The notes beneath the pieces were generated by a model. That model was not told where the DNA came from. It worked only from the letters and a program-made list of their open reading frames with translations, and made no database searches. The translations under genes were made by a program, and so were the position numbers. From Amycolatopsis sp. CA-128772 (lineage in GTDB: Bacteria > Actinomycetota > Actinomycetes > Mycobacteriales > Pseudonocardiaceae), in the NCBI RefSeq assembly GCF_002904295.1, contig NZ_PPHG01000081.1, positions 25,080 through 89,079 of the forward strand: a DNA stretch of 64,000 nucleotides, in the 5' to 3' direction. Of this stretch, positions 26,973 to 35,559 are shown piece after piece; positions within the stretch are counted from its first letter, which is position 1, and each line of letters begins with the position of its first letter.

Positions 26973-28223
26973 TCACCGTTCTTCGCTCACCTCGGCCAGC
27001 CGGCCGCGCAGGTGCGCCCGTTCCGGCTCGGTGCCCGCCAGTCCCAGCGCCTCCCGGTAAGCCGCCGCCGCTTCCGCGCGCCGGCCCAACCGGCTGAGCA
27101 GGTCGCCCCGGGCCGCCGAAAACGGGCCGTACTCCCGCAACCGCGGCTCGTCCGCCAGGGTGTCCAACAGGGACAGCCCGGCCGCCGGGCCGTCGCGCAT
27201 GGCCACCGCCACCGCGTGGTTCAGCTCCACCACCGGTGAGGGCGCCAGGTCGCGGAGCACGTCGTACAGCGCCACGATCTGGGGCCAGTCCGTGGCCGCC
27301 ACGTCCGGGGCCTCGTCGTGCAGGGCCGCGATCGCCGCCTGGACGCCGTACAGCCCCGGTGGGCCGCCCGACAGGGCCACGACCACCAGGGCCGCACCTT
27401 CTCCGATCATCGCGCGGTCCCAGCGGGTGCGGTCCTGGTCGTCGAGCAGGACCAGGCCGCCGCCGGGGTCCGTGCGGGCCTCCCGGCGGGCGTGGATCAG
27501 CAACAGCAGCGCCAGCAGGCCCGCCACCTCACGCTCGCCCGGCAGCAGCCGGCGCAGGATCCGGGCCAGCCGGATCGCCTCCTCCGCCAGGTCGAGCCGC
27601 TGCAGGGCCGGGCCCGAACTGGCCGCGTAGCCCTCGGTGAAGATCGAGTACACGACCTGGAGCACGCCCGGCAGCCGCCCGGGCAGCTCGCCGGGGTCCG
27701 GGACCCGGAACGGGATGCGCAGCGTGCGGATCCGGTTCTTCGCGCGGACGATCCGCTTGCCCATCGTCGCGCTCGGCACCAGGAACGCGCGCGCCACTTC
27801 CGGCGTCGTCAGGCCGGCGAGGCAGCGCAACGTCAGTGCCGTGCGGTCCTCCGCCGGCAGCGCCGGGTGGGCGCAGGTGAAGAACAACTGGAGCCGCTCG
27901 TCCGGCAGGCCGCCGCCGGCGGCCGGGGCGGGCGCCGCGCGCTCGGCCTCGACCTGCAGCACCGCGAGCCGGGCCGCGTAGGCCTGGTCGCGGCGCAGCC
28001 GGTCGACGGCCTTGCGCCGGGCCGTCGTCATCAGCCAGGCACCCGGCTTCGGTGGCACCCCCTCGGCGGGCCAGCGCACCAGCGCGGCTTCGATCGCCTC
28101 CGACGTCACCTCTTCGGCCAGGTCGAGGTCGCCGAACCGGCGGACGAGCGCGGCGAGCAGCAGCCCGCGCTCCTCCCGGAACACCGCCTCGAGGGTCAGC
28201 CCGGCCGCCGCCCGCCCCGCCAC
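26973..28223 (-). CDS. ECF sigma factor, ECF42 type (with DUF6596 C-terminal domain)
   Basis: 416 residues: sigma region 2 near the N-terminus (LDLAEEVTSEAIEAALVRWP), region 4 (LAGLTTPEVARAFLVPSATMGKRI), then a ~240-residue C-terminal extension with helical, TPR-like pairs. This layout, next to a YCII/DGPF gene, defines the ECF42 group, which lacks a classical anti-sigma factor. GTG start at 28223 is five bases after the stop of the YCII gene, so the two form an operon. Confidence 0.9.
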   Translation of the reverse strand: MAGRAAAGLTLEAVFREERGLLLAALVRRFGDLDLAEEVTSEAIEAALVRWPAEGVPPKPGAWLMTTARRKAVDRLRRDQAYAARLAVLQVEAERAAPAPAAGGGLPDERLQLFFTCAHPALPAEDRTALTLRCLAGLTTPEVARAFLVPSATMGKRIVRAKNRIRTLRIPFRVPDPGELPGRLPGVLQVVYSIFTEGYAASSGPALQRLDLAEEAIRLARILRRLLPGEREVAGLLALLLLIHARREARTDPGGGLVLLDDQDRTRWDRAMIGEGAALVVVALSGGPPGLYGVQAAIAALHDEAPDVAATDWPQIVALYDVLRDLAPSPVVELNHAVAVAMRDGPAAGLSLLDTLADEPRLREYGPFSAARGDLLSRLGRRAEAAAAYREALGLAGTEPERAHLRGRLAEVSEER

Positions 28224-28228
28224 CGCGG

Positions 28229-28579
28229 TCAGCCTTCGACGTCGGCGAGCGGCCGCACCACGATCGACCCGCCGTCCCGCGAACCCGGGCAGCGCGCCGC
28301 CCAGCCGAGCGCGACGTCGAGGTCCGGCACGTCGACGACGAAGTACCCGCCGAGCACCTCGCGGGTTTCGGCGAACGGGCCGTCGGTGACGATCCGCTCG
28401 CCGCGGTCGTCGACCCGGACCGTGGTGGCCGTGGTCAGGTCGGCGAGCGGGCTCCCGGAGCAGTAGACGCCCGCCTCCTGGATCTCCTTGTAGAACAGCT
28501 GCCAGTCCTCGGGCGTGCAGCCGCCGGCGGCCTCGCCCTCGGCGTCGAGGCCGGCGTTGATCAGCATCAGGTACTTCAT
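28229..28579 (-). CDS. YCII/DGPF domain protein (ECF42 partner)
   Basis: 116 residues with the DGPF signature (IVTDGPFAETREVLGGYF) and MKYLMLINAG start, a ferredoxin-like YCII fold. DGPF proteins are the constant genomic partners of ECF42 sigma factors and probably influence their activity. ATG at 28579; the frame is open upstream, but the MKYLM start is typical of the family. Confidence 0.87.
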   Translation of the reverse strand: MKYLMLINAGLDAEGEAAGGCTPEDWQLFYKEIQEAGVYCSGSPLADLTTATTVRVDDRGERIVTDGPFAETREVLGGYFVVDVPDLDVALGWAARCPGSRDGGSIVVRPLADVEG

Positions 28580-28957
28580 GGTTCCTCCGTGGCTCGGTTG
28601 CCGTACGCCACGACTACGAACGGCGGCCGGTCCCTTGGACACACCTTCGCAGAAAAATTCTCCCGCCCGGAAGCCGCGATCCTGCAGCCGCTTGATCCGG
28701 TCGACGTGGGCCGGGTGCCCGGCCGGCAGCCGCGCCCACATCCGCCCGCCGCCGCCCGCCCGGCTCCACTCGCGGAACAGCGTGATCAGCTCCGGCTCAC
28801 GCGACCGGCCGACCCACAACCGGTACCGCGCCCCGTCCACCTCGGCCGCGGCGCAGACGGCTTGCCAGCTGGGGGTGAGCCGCGCGAGCTCCCGCGCGGC
28901 CGGCTGCCGCATGCCGAAGGTCAGCGGCAGCAGGACGTGTTCGAAGGCGGCACGGGA
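28580..28957 (-). other. Unassigned open frame, likely a gene remnant
   Basis: Between the YCII start and a stop at 28958-28960 the minus strand stays open and reads sequence with protein-like composition (AFEHVLLPLTFGMRQPAA; LFREWSRAGGGGRMWARLPA; RIKRLQDRGFRAGEFF). There is no stop before the YCII ATG and no ribosome-binding site for an independent gene. I do not recognise it. It may be the displaced 3' part of the truncated gene upstream or of another lost gene. Confidence 0.3.
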
Positions 28958-29486
28958 TCAGCCGTAGCGGCGCGCGTCGAGGAGCCCCGTAGAGGGCGGC
29001 GTGCCCGGCGAGGCGGATCCCGCCCTCGTCGTCGCCGAAGGCCTGCACCGGGTCGAAGCCCGGCACGCGCGGCAGCACAGTCACCATCCTGCCGAACAAC
29101 TGGTCCAGCTCGGCGGTACGCGCCGGCTGCCGGGGGGTCTTGCGCAGCTGCCGGTACTCCTCGGCGAACGCCCGGACGGTCTCCATCGTCGGCGGGAGGT
29201 CTTCGCCCCGCGCCGCCCCGAACGCCGCCTGCGCGGTGCTGCTCGCCTCCGCGGTCGTGCGCTCGAGCGCGTTCTGCCGCTCCTGGAGGTCGCGGTACTT
29301 GACCTTCCAGCCGCCCGGCAGCTCGATGCTCTCCAGCAGCTGACCGAGCCAGGGCACCAGCGCCACCACGATGAGCAGCACCATGCTGGCGTCGATCTTC
29401 GAGCCGGGCCAGACCAGGTGGGCCACCGCCCCGAGGAGCGCGACCAGGCTGACCGCGGCGCCCAGCCACCGGCGGCGGGCCTTCAC
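28797..29486 (-). CDS. Membrane-anchored coiled-coil protein, probably broken at its 3' end
   Basis: From GTG 29486, two hydrophobic helices (WLGAAVSLVALLGAVAHLVW; ASMVLLIVVALVPWLGQLL) are followed by a charged coiled coil (KYRDLQERQNALERT) and a region ending GGIRLAGHAALYG at about 28986. After that point the frame becomes Arg/Ala-rich without family character up to the stop at 28797. Homologues I recall continue with further repeats after the AALY segment, so the true C-terminus seems lost. Function unknown. It begins five bases after the NmrA remnant. Confidence 0.5.
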   Translation of the reverse strand: MKARRRWLGAAVSLVALLGAVAHLVWPGSKIDASMVLLIVVALVPWLGQLLESIELPGGWKVKYRDLQERQNALERTTAEASSTAQAAFGAARGEDLPPTMETVRAFAEEYRQLRKTPRQPARTAELDQLFGRMVTVLPRVPGFDPVQAFGDDEGGIRLAGHAALYGAPRRAPLRLIPCRLRTRPAAADLRHAAAGRAGARAAHPQLASRLRRGRGGRGAVPVVGRPVA

Positions 29487-29490
29487 CGCG

Positions 29491-29817
29491 TCACCGGAAC
29501 GCGTCCGCGTGCGCCTCGGCCCACTCGGCGAACGTCCGCGCCGGCCGTCCGGTCACCTCCGGCACCGTCGGGAAGACCGTCGCCTCGTCCAGCGTCCCGT
29601 CGGCGTAGAAGCTCCAGAACGCCTCGACGTACTCCCGCGGCAAGCTCGCCTCGCGCAGCTCCCGGCCCAGCACGGAGGCCGGCACCGCGGCCTCGGCCCC
29701 GTCCGGCAGGACCGCGTCCGGCCGGCGCACCAGCGCCCGGACCGGGGCTCCCGCGACCGCCAGAGCCGCCACCACTTCCGCGCCGACATTGCCGGTGGCG
29801 CCGGTGACCGGGAACAT
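29491..29817 (-). pseudogene. NmrA-type NAD(P)-binding protein with large internal deletion
   Basis: 108 residues where ~270 are expected. The N-terminus carries the Rossmann motif TGATGNVGAEVVAALA and ALVRRPDA; after EAAV the sequence jumps to a C-terminal region of the same family (SVLGRELREASLPREYVEAF; AEWAEAHADAFR). The join is in frame, so a short product could be made, but most of the cofactor and substrate domain is missing. Confidence 0.75.
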
Positions 29818-29869
29818 CGCTCCACCCCCCGAGAGCCGCTCGCGGCCGGCCCAGCGCCACCGGCGCACG

Positions 29870-30241
29870 TCAGTCCTGGGTCGGCAGGTCCTCGAATTCG
29901 ACGACCTGGCGGATCTCCACCTCGATCTCCTGGTCGAACAGCTCGACGTAGCGCTTGGCGAACTCGACGGCCTCCGCGCGGTCCGCCGCGTTGATCAGCG
30001 CGAACCCGCCGATGACCTCCTTGGCCTCGGCGAACGGCCCGTCGGTCACGCGGATCGCGGCGCCGCGCGGCTTGCGGACCAGCGCGCCCTTCTCCGTCGG
30101 GTGGACGCCCTCCGCGGTGATCAGGATGCCCTTCTCCACCGACTCCTGGATGAACCCGCCCATCGTCGCGATGAACTCCTGGCTGGGGTTCCACGACTTC
30201 GGGTCGTGCTCGTCGACCCGGTGCATCATGAGAAACCGCAT
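29870..30241 (-). CDS. YCII/DGPF domain protein (second copy type)
   Basis: 123 residues: MRFLMMHRVDEHDPKSWNP, the DGPF signature VTDGPFAEAKEVIGGFALI, and a C-terminal acidic stretch. It is a second, distinct member of the family that partners the ECF42 sigma gene ~1.7 kb downstream on the same strand. It may be a client gene of that sigma factor. Confidence 0.85.
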   Translation of the reverse strand: MRFLMMHRVDEHDPKSWNPSQEFIATMGGFIQESVEKGILITAEGVHPTEKGALVRKPRGAAIRVTDGPFAEAKEVIGGFALINAADRAEAVEFAKRYVELFDQEIEVEIRQVVEFEDLPTQD

Positions 30242-30407
30242 CTGTGCTCCCTGGTGTTCCTTCGGCCGGGGTCCGGTGCGTTCCCGGACGCGGTGACCGG
30301 CCTTCACCCCCGCGTCGAACGGCCGCGGCCGGCGTTAGACATTTCCCCGGGAGAATTTTTCCGGCAGAGTACCTGTGACTTGAGTCACTCGATGATCAGG
30401 AGGAAAG

Positions 30408-31490
30408 ATGCCCGTCCTGCTCGCGATCGGCACGCGCAAGGGCCTGTGGCTGGCGACCGCCCCGGACGACCGGACGACGTGGGAGGTGACCGGCCCGCAC
30501 CACCCCATGACGGAGGTGTACGCGGTCGGCATCGACACGCGCCGCGCCACCCCGAGGCTGCTGGCCGGCGTCACCAGCGAACACTTCGGGCCGAGCGTAG
30601 CCACCAGCGACGACCTGGGCGCAACCTGGGCCGAACCCGACCACGCGCCGATCGCCTTTCCCCCGGACACCGGCGAGTCGCTCGCCCGGGCGTGGCAGCT
30701 CGTGCCGGGCCCGGCGAGCGAGCCGGACGTCGTCTACGCCGGCACCGAGCCGTCCGCGCTGTTCCGCTCCGCCGACGGCGGCCGCACCTACGAGCTCGTC
30801 CGCGGCCTGTGGGATCACCCGCACCGCGAACACTGGACGCCCGGGGGCGGCGGCAAGGCCGTCCACACCGTCCTGCCCCATCCCACCGATCCCAGCCACG
30901 TCACCGTGGCCATGTCCACCGGCGGCGTCTACCGCACCGGGGACGGCGGCGCGTCCTGGGCGGCGAGCAACACCGGCATCAAGGCCGTCCACGTGCCCGA
31001 CCCGTACCCCGAATACGGCCAGTGCGTGCACAAGGTCGCCCGGCACCCGGCCGAGCCGGACCGCCTGTTCGCCCAGGTGCACCACGGCGTCTACCGCAGC
31101 GACGACGCCGGCGCGAGCTGGCAGTCCATCGCCGACGGGCTGCCCAGCGACTTCGGCTTCCCGATGGTCGTCCACCCGCATCGGCCTGCGGTGATCTACA
31201 CGTTCCCGCTGGTCGCCGACGCCATGCGGTTCCCGCCGGAGGGCCGCTGCCGGGTGTACCGCAGCGAGGACGCCGGGAAGTCGTGGGAGGCGCTGGGCTC
31301 CGGCCTGCCGGACGGCTACTGGGCCGGCGTCATGCGCGACGCGATGTGCACCGACGACGCCGACCCGGCCGGGGTGTACTTCGGCTCGCGCACCGGCGAC
31401 GTCTACGCCAGCCGCGACGACGGCGACAGCTGGCAGCTCGTCGCGGCGCACCTGCCCGACGTGCTCAGCGTCCGCGCCGCGAGGGTGTGA
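30408..31490 (+). CDS. Beta-propeller protein with BNR/Asp-box repeats (exo-sialidase-like fold)
   Basis: 360 residues with repeated Asp-box motifs: SDDLGATW, SADGGRTY, TGDGGASW, SDDAGASW, SEDAGKSW and SRDDGDSW, six in all, typical of a beta-propeller. No signal peptide, so it is probably cytoplasmic and not a secreted sialidase. A strong AGGAGG precedes the ATG. Its stop is three bases before the start of a MoaD/ThiS-like gene; the two appear to be a functional pair whose role is unknown. Confidence 0.82.
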   Translation: MPVLLAIGTRKGLWLATAPDDRTTWEVTGPHHPMTEVYAVGIDTRRATPRLLAGVTSEHFGPSVATSDDLGATWAEPDHAPIAFPPDTGESLARAWQLVPGPASEPDVVYAGTEPSALFRSADGGRTYELVRGLWDHPHREHWTPGGGGKAVHTVLPHPTDPSHVTVAMSTGGVYRTGDGGASWAASNTGIKAVHVPDPYPEYGQCVHKVARHPAEPDRLFAQVHHGVYRSDDAGASWQSIADGLPSDFGFPMVVHPHRPAVIYTFPLVADAMRFPPEGRCRVYRSEDAGKSWEALGSGLPDGYWAGVMRDAMCTDDADPAGVYFGSRTGDVYASRDDGDSWQLVAAHLPDVLSVRAARV

Positions 31491-31493
31491 CCC

Positions 31494-31778
31494 GTGCGGA
31501 TCACCGTGCTGCTGCCCGGGACGCTGCGGGAGAAGGCCGGCGGCGAGTCCCGGCTGGCCGTCGACGTCGCCGAACCGGCCACGCTGGGCGCCCTGCTGGA
31601 CGCGCTCGCCGAGCGGTACCCGGCCCTGGAACGCCGGCTGCGCGACGAACAGGCCGGGCTGCGCCGGTACGTCAACTTCTACGTCGACGGCGAGGAGTGC
31701 CGCCACCGCGGCGGCCCCGCGACGGTGCTGCGCGCGGACGCCGAGGTGCAGATCATCCCGTCGGTCGCGGGAGGCTGA
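31494..31778 (+). CDS. MoaD/ThiS-like ubiquitin-fold protein
   Basis: 94 residues with the beta-grasp pattern (RITVLLPGTLREKAGG; TLGALLDALAERYP; VQIIPSVAGG) and an exact C-terminal Gly-Gly, the group that is adenylated and thiocarboxylated in MoaD, ThiS and archaeal SAMP modifiers. No moaE, thiG or E1-like gene is in the window. GTG start at 31494, three bases after the propeller gene. Its end overlaps the MFS gene by 26 bases on the other strand. Confidence 0.82.
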   Translation: MRITVLLPGTLREKAGGESRLAVDVAEPATLGALLDALAERYPALERRLRDEQAGLRRYVNFYVDGEECRHRGGPATVLRADAEVQIIPSVAGG

Positions 31779-33141
31779 GCTCGTCGAACAGCGCCGCCGC
31801 GCGCCGGGCCGTCGCGGCCGCCCGGCGTCCGGTGCCGAGCAGCGCCAGCGCGAACAAGCCGGCGCCGAGGGCGGCGACCAGCCACCACACGCCGTGCGCC
31901 GAGCCGGCCAGCGCGACGCCCAGGGTGGTGCCGGTCTGCCGGCCGGAAGACGCGAGCGAAGCCGCGACGCCGGCCATCGACCCCGGCATCCCGGAGACCG
32001 CGGTGTTCGTGATCGGCGGGTTCACCGTGCCGAGGAAGACGCCGAACAGCAGGAAGGTGGCGAGCACGACCGGCAACGGCGTCGCCGGGCCGAGCCAGGC
32101 CGCCGCGGCACCGCCCGCCGTCAGCGCCACCCCGGCGACGACCAGCGGCCACCGCGGGCCCCGCGTGCCGACCAGCCGTCCGGTCCGCGGGGACAGGACG
32201 AGGACGAGCAGCCCGACGGGCAGCAGGCACAGCCCCGCCGACAGCGCCGTCAGGCCGCGTACCTCCTGCAGGTACTGGGTGGCGGTGAACAGGAAGATCC
32301 CGAACCCGCACAGGGCCAGCACCGCCATCACGATCGCCGAACTGAACGCGACGCTGCGGAACAGCCGCAGTTCCAGCAGCGGGTCGGCGCGGCGCGGTTC
32401 GTGGCGCAGCAGGCCCAGCACGCCGAGCCCGGCGAGGGCGAACAGGCCGAGGATCCACGGTGACGTCCAGCCCGGCGAGCGCGCTTGGATGAGCCCGAAC
32501 ACGAGGCTGCCGAGCACCAGCAGCACGAGGGCCTGCCCCACCGGGTCGAAGCGGCGGGCCCGCGGTGCCCGCGACTCGGGCACGAACACCGCCGTGGCGA
32601 CGAGCGCGGCGGCGACGATCGGGACGTTGACCCAGAAGACGGCACGCCAGCCGAGGCCGTCGACGAGCGCGCCGCCGAGGATCGGCCCGAGCGCGAGGGC
32701 CAGCCCGGACATCGAGCCGAACACCCCGATGGCGCGGGCGCGCTCGGCCGGGACGGGGAAGGTGGTGGCGACGATGGCCATCGCGACCGGGTTGAGCATG
32801 GTGCCGCCGGCGGCCTGCAGCGCGCGGGCCGCGATCAGCCAGCCGATGCCCGGCGCGAGGCTGCACAGCAGCGACCCGGCGCCGAAGAGGGCGAGCCCGT
32901 ACTGGAAGACGCGTTTGCGGCCGAACCGGTCGGCGGCCGACCCGGCGAGCACGAGGAAGGCGGCCAGCACGAGCGTGTAGGCGTCGACGGTCCACTGCAG
33001 GCCGGAGACGGAAGCGCCCAGGTCACGGCGGATCGCGGGCAGCGCGACGGTGACGATGGAGATGTCCATCACCACGACGACGATGCTGGCGCAGCAGATC
33101 GCGAGCACGAGGCCCGGGCGGCTGGTGGTCGGAACGTTCAT
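31753..33141 (-). CDS. MFS transporter, DHA2-like
   Basis: 462 residues with 12-14 hydrophobic helices; motif A is AGSAADRFGRKRVFQYGL, motif C is LGPILGGALVDGLGWR. A drug or metabolite exporter by family. ATG at 33141 (MNVPTTSRPG). Divergent from a MerR gene whose operator lies in the 24-base gap, so MerR very likely controls it. Confidence 0.87.
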   Translation of the reverse strand: MNVPTTSRPGLVLAICCASIVVVVMDISIVTVALPAIRRDLGASVSGLQWTVDAYTLVLAAFLVLAGSAADRFGRKRVFQYGLALFGAGSLLCSLAPGIGWLIAARALQAAGGTMLNPVAMAIVATTFPVPAERARAIGVFGSMSGLALALGPILGGALVDGLGWRAVFWVNVPIVAAALVATAVFVPESRAPRARRFDPVGQALVLLVLGSLVFGLIQARSPGWTSPWILGLFALAGLGVLGLLRHEPRRADPLLELRLFRSVAFSSAIVMAVLALCGFGIFLFTATQYLQEVRGLTALSAGLCLLPVGLLVLVLSPRTGRLVGTRGPRWPLVVAGVALTAGGAAAAWLGPATPLPVVLATFLLFGVFLGTVNPPITNTAVSGMPGSMAGVAASLASSGRQTGTTLGVALAGSAHGVWWLVAALGAGLFALALLGTGRRAAATARRAAALFDELSLPRPTG

Positions 33142-33148
33142 GGGATCG

Positions 33149-33167
33149 ACGCTAGGATTTAGAGCGT
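33149..33167. promoter_or_regulatory. MerR-type operator and leaderless promoter
   Basis: ACGCT and AGCGT form inverted arms 9 bases apart. Within lies TAGGAT (33154-33159), a good -10 hexamer six bases before the merR GTG at 33166. The merR mRNA is therefore probably leaderless. Confidence 0.5.
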
Positions 33168-33597
33168 GCTCGAAGTCAAGCCGATCCCGGCCGAGGGCCT
33201 GACCATCGCGGACGCGGCCCGCCGCACCGGCGTCAGCGCGCACACGCTGCGCTACTACGAACGCGCCGGCCTGGTGGTGACGCGGGTCGACCGCACGACG
33301 GGCGGCCGCCGCCGCTACCGCAAGCTGGACCTCGACTGGATCAAGATCTGCACCAAGCTGCGGGCCACCGGCATGCCGATCAAGACGATCCGCCGCTACG
33401 CGGACCTGGTCGCCGCCGGCCGCGGCAACGAGCCGGAACGGCTGGCCCTGCTGGAGGAGCACCGCGCCGACGTACTGGCCCGGCTGGCGGAGCTGCAGGA
33501 GAACCTGACGCTGATCGACCGCAAGATCGACGTGTACCGCGGCCGCCTGGAAGCGGGCGACGCGGACGGCCTCTGGGCGCCGGCTCAGCAGCGCTGA
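33166..33597 (+). CDS. MerR-family transcriptional regulator
   Basis: 143 residues. The N-terminal winged helix is LTIADAARRTGVSAHTLRYYERAGL, then RRYRKLDLDWIKICTKLRATGM, followed by a C-terminal dimerisation coiled coil (LLEEHRADVLARLAELQENL). No Cys cluster, so it is not a metal sensor of the MerR/CueR type. GTG 33166, no ribosome-binding site seen. Divergent from the MFS gene. Confidence 0.88.
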   Translation: MLEVKPIPAEGLTIADAARRTGVSAHTLRYYERAGLVVTRVDRTTGGRRRYRKLDLDWIKICTKLRATGMPIKTIRRYADLVAAGRGNEPERLALLEEHRADVLARLAELQENLTLIDRKIDVYRGRLEAGDADGLWAPAQQR

Positions 33598-33664
33598 ACG
33601 CCCATCCCGCGGGTCACCGGACGCCGTGCTGCCTCGCGGTCGCGTGCCGCCTGTACCGGATCGG

Positions 33665-34738
33665 CTAACCCAGGCCGTCGTAGGCCGCCATCACCATGGT
33701 CATGCCCCGGCCGTCGCCGACGATGGCGTCCTTCATCCGGTTCATCACGTAGGCGACGGTCAGGCCGGCGTCGAGGTCGTTGAAGACCAGCGAGCCGCCC
33801 ATGCCGCCCCAGAAGCACGTCCGGCCGCTGACGCCGTAGCCCAGGCCGTAGCGCATCGAGACGCCGAGGGCGTAGTCGAGCCCGTGGTACTGCTCTTCGA
33901 GGGCCCGCGCGCAGCCTTCGCCGGACAGCAGCGGTCCACCGCCGGAGGTGAGGACCGACTGCACGGCCGCGACCGACCGGGCGTTGCCGTACCCGGCCCC
34001 CGAAGGGATCTCGGCCCGGCGCCAAGCCACGGCGTTCGTGTCCTCGGGCACGAAGTCCGGATTGGGCACGATTTCGAACAGCTCGGTCGGCGGCGGCACG
34101 GTCAGCCCACCGGGCGGCGAGATGACGGGAGCGAACCGCCGATCGTGCGCGGCGGGCAGCCCGATGTGGAAGTCGGCCCCCAGCGGCCCGGCCACCTCGG
34201 CGGCGAAGAAGGCCCCGATGGTGGTCCCGGTGATCCGCCGCACGACCTCGCCGAGCAGGTACCCCTGGGTGAGGGCGTGGTAGCAGGCCACTTCCCCGGG
34301 CGCCCACCGCGGTTCCTGCGCGGCCAGGAGCGCGGTGACCTTGGGCGGATCGCGCAGGTCGTCGGTGGTGATGGGGGTGTCCCAGGTCGGCAGCCCGGAG
34401 GTGTGCGAGAGAACGTGCCGCACCCGGACGTCCCGAGCGGAGAATTCCGGCCAGTACCGGGCAACGGGCGCATCGAGGTCGAGCTCCCCACGATCGGCGA
34501 GCAGGAGCGCGGTCAGCGCGATCATGGTCTTGGTGGTGGACCAGACGTTGGTGATGGTGTCCTGCTCCCACGCGACGGTCCGGCCGGCATCGGCGTACCC
34601 ACCCCAGAGATCGACCACGGGTTCACCGCGCAACCGCACGGCGACCGACGCGCCGACATCGTCCTGGGCAAGGGACTCGGCGAGCGCGTCGCGCACAGCG
34701 TGGAACCGTTCATCGCACGTACCGTGCAGAGGAATCAT
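33665..34738 (-). CDS. Serine beta-lactamase-like protein / esterase (class C fold)
   Basis: 357 residues. The SxxK motif is STTK (in TNVWSTTKTMIALTALLL), with the tyrosine motif near EVACYHALTQGYLLGEV and a C-terminal GGMGGSL box. The family includes EstB-type esterases and DD-peptidases; true beta-lactamase activity cannot be told from sequence. No signal peptide. The ATG at 34738 (MIPLHGTCDERF) is preferred over a longer frame from 34810. Confidence 0.85.
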   Translation of the reverse strand: MIPLHGTCDERFHAVRDALAESLAQDDVGASVAVRLRGEPVVDLWGGYADAGRTVAWEQDTITNVWSTTKTMIALTALLLADRGELDLDAPVARYWPEFSARDVRVRHVLSHTSGLPTWDTPITTDDLRDPPKVTALLAAQEPRWAPGEVACYHALTQGYLLGEVVRRITGTTIGAFFAAEVAGPLGADFHIGLPAAHDRRFAPVISPPGGLTVPPPTELFEIVPNPDFVPEDTNAVAWRRAEIPSGAGYGNARSVAAVQSVLTSGGGPLLSGEGCARALEEQYHGLDYALGVSMRYGLGYGVSGRTCFWGGMGGSLVFNDLDAGLTVAYVMNRMKDAIVGDGRGMTMVMAAYDGLG

Positions 34739-34876
34739 GGGGGACGACTCAACCGCGCGGGTTCCATGAACGCCATCGAATATCGGCGCGCCCTCAGCGG
34801 TCTCGCCCACCCACGAGTGTGATCGGCGGCCACGACATGCGGAAGAAGGCGCCGGCGGGGGCCGTACGGGCAGACC

Positions 34877-35500
34877 TCAGGTTCCGGTTGGTGGCGCGCT
34901 CATCGCCGCCGCGAGGAACGTGATCGCCCAGCGCCGGGCCGCCTCGCCCGCCACCGGAGCCGGGCAGTCCGGGGAGCCCTCATGGTAGACCTCGGCGCGG
35001 TCCACGGCCGCCACGGCGAGGATCCCCCGCAGCCGGAACCACAGCTCCTCCGCCGAAAGGCCGGGCAGGGCCCGTCCGAAAGCGGTCACATAACGGTCGC
35101 GGACCGCGTCCTCGGCGGAGCCGGTCCAGGCGCGGACCTCTTCGGCCGGGTCGCCGAGGATCGTCATGATCAGCCGGGACTTCCGGGCGCCGCCCTCGTC
35201 GCCGCCCGGCATCTCGTCGAACAGCGGGCCCACGAACGCCGCCACCAGATCGGCGACCGGCGGGTCCGGCGTCCGGGCGAGCAGCCGGTCGAGCTCCGCG
35301 TCCTGTGCGGCGTTGATGGGCTCGATCGCGCGGCGGACGACCGCGGCCAGGAGTTCCGCCTTCGAGCCGAAGTGGTAGCCGACGGCGGCGAGGTTCGCCC
35401 CGGCGAGGTCGGTGATCGCGCGGACCGAGGTGCCGTGGAAACCGCGCTCGCCGAAGAGGTGTTCGGCCGCGTCCAGGAGCTGGGTGCGGGTGTCGGCCAT
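34877..35500 (-). CDS. TetR-family transcriptional regulator
   Basis: 207 residues. The N-terminal HTH TQLLDAAEHLFGERGFHGTS continues with VRAITDLAGANLAAVGYHFG, a canonical TetR sequence; the C-terminal part resembles the CerR-type domain. Divergent from the ketopantoate reductase-like gene across a 59-base gap that holds a perfect palindrome. Confidence 0.88.
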   Translation of the reverse strand: MADTRTQLLDAAEHLFGERGFHGTSVRAITDLAGANLAAVGYHFGSKAELLAAVVRRAIEPINAAQDAELDRLLARTPDPPVADLVAAFVGPLFDEMPGGDEGGARKSRLIMTILGDPAEEVRAWTGSAEDAVRDRYVTAFGRALPGLSAEELWFRLRGILAVAAVDRAEVYHEGSPDCPAPVAGEAARRWAITFLAAAMSAPPTGT

Positions 35501-35515
35501 GCGCGTACTATACGG

Positions 35516-35536
35516 ACGTTCGATTCAAACGAACGT
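35516..35536. promoter_or_regulatory. TetR operator between tetR and panE-like genes
   Basis: ACGTTCG and CGAACGT are perfect inverted 7-bp arms with a 7-base spacer, 16 bases from the tetR start and 24 bases from the reductase start. It is placed to repress both promoters. Confidence 0.6.
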
Positions 35537-35559
35537 ATGATTTGCAAAGGAGGGCCGCC

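Noticed and set aside
28580..28957. In-frame N-terminal extension of the DGPF protein
   Set aside because: DGPF proteins start at the MKYLM-type sequence; the upstream frame has no family character and no start with a ribosome-binding site.
33665..34738. Antibiotic resistance by a beta-lactamase
   Set aside because: No signal peptide, and the class C-like fold is shared with esterases, so resistance cannot be claimed.
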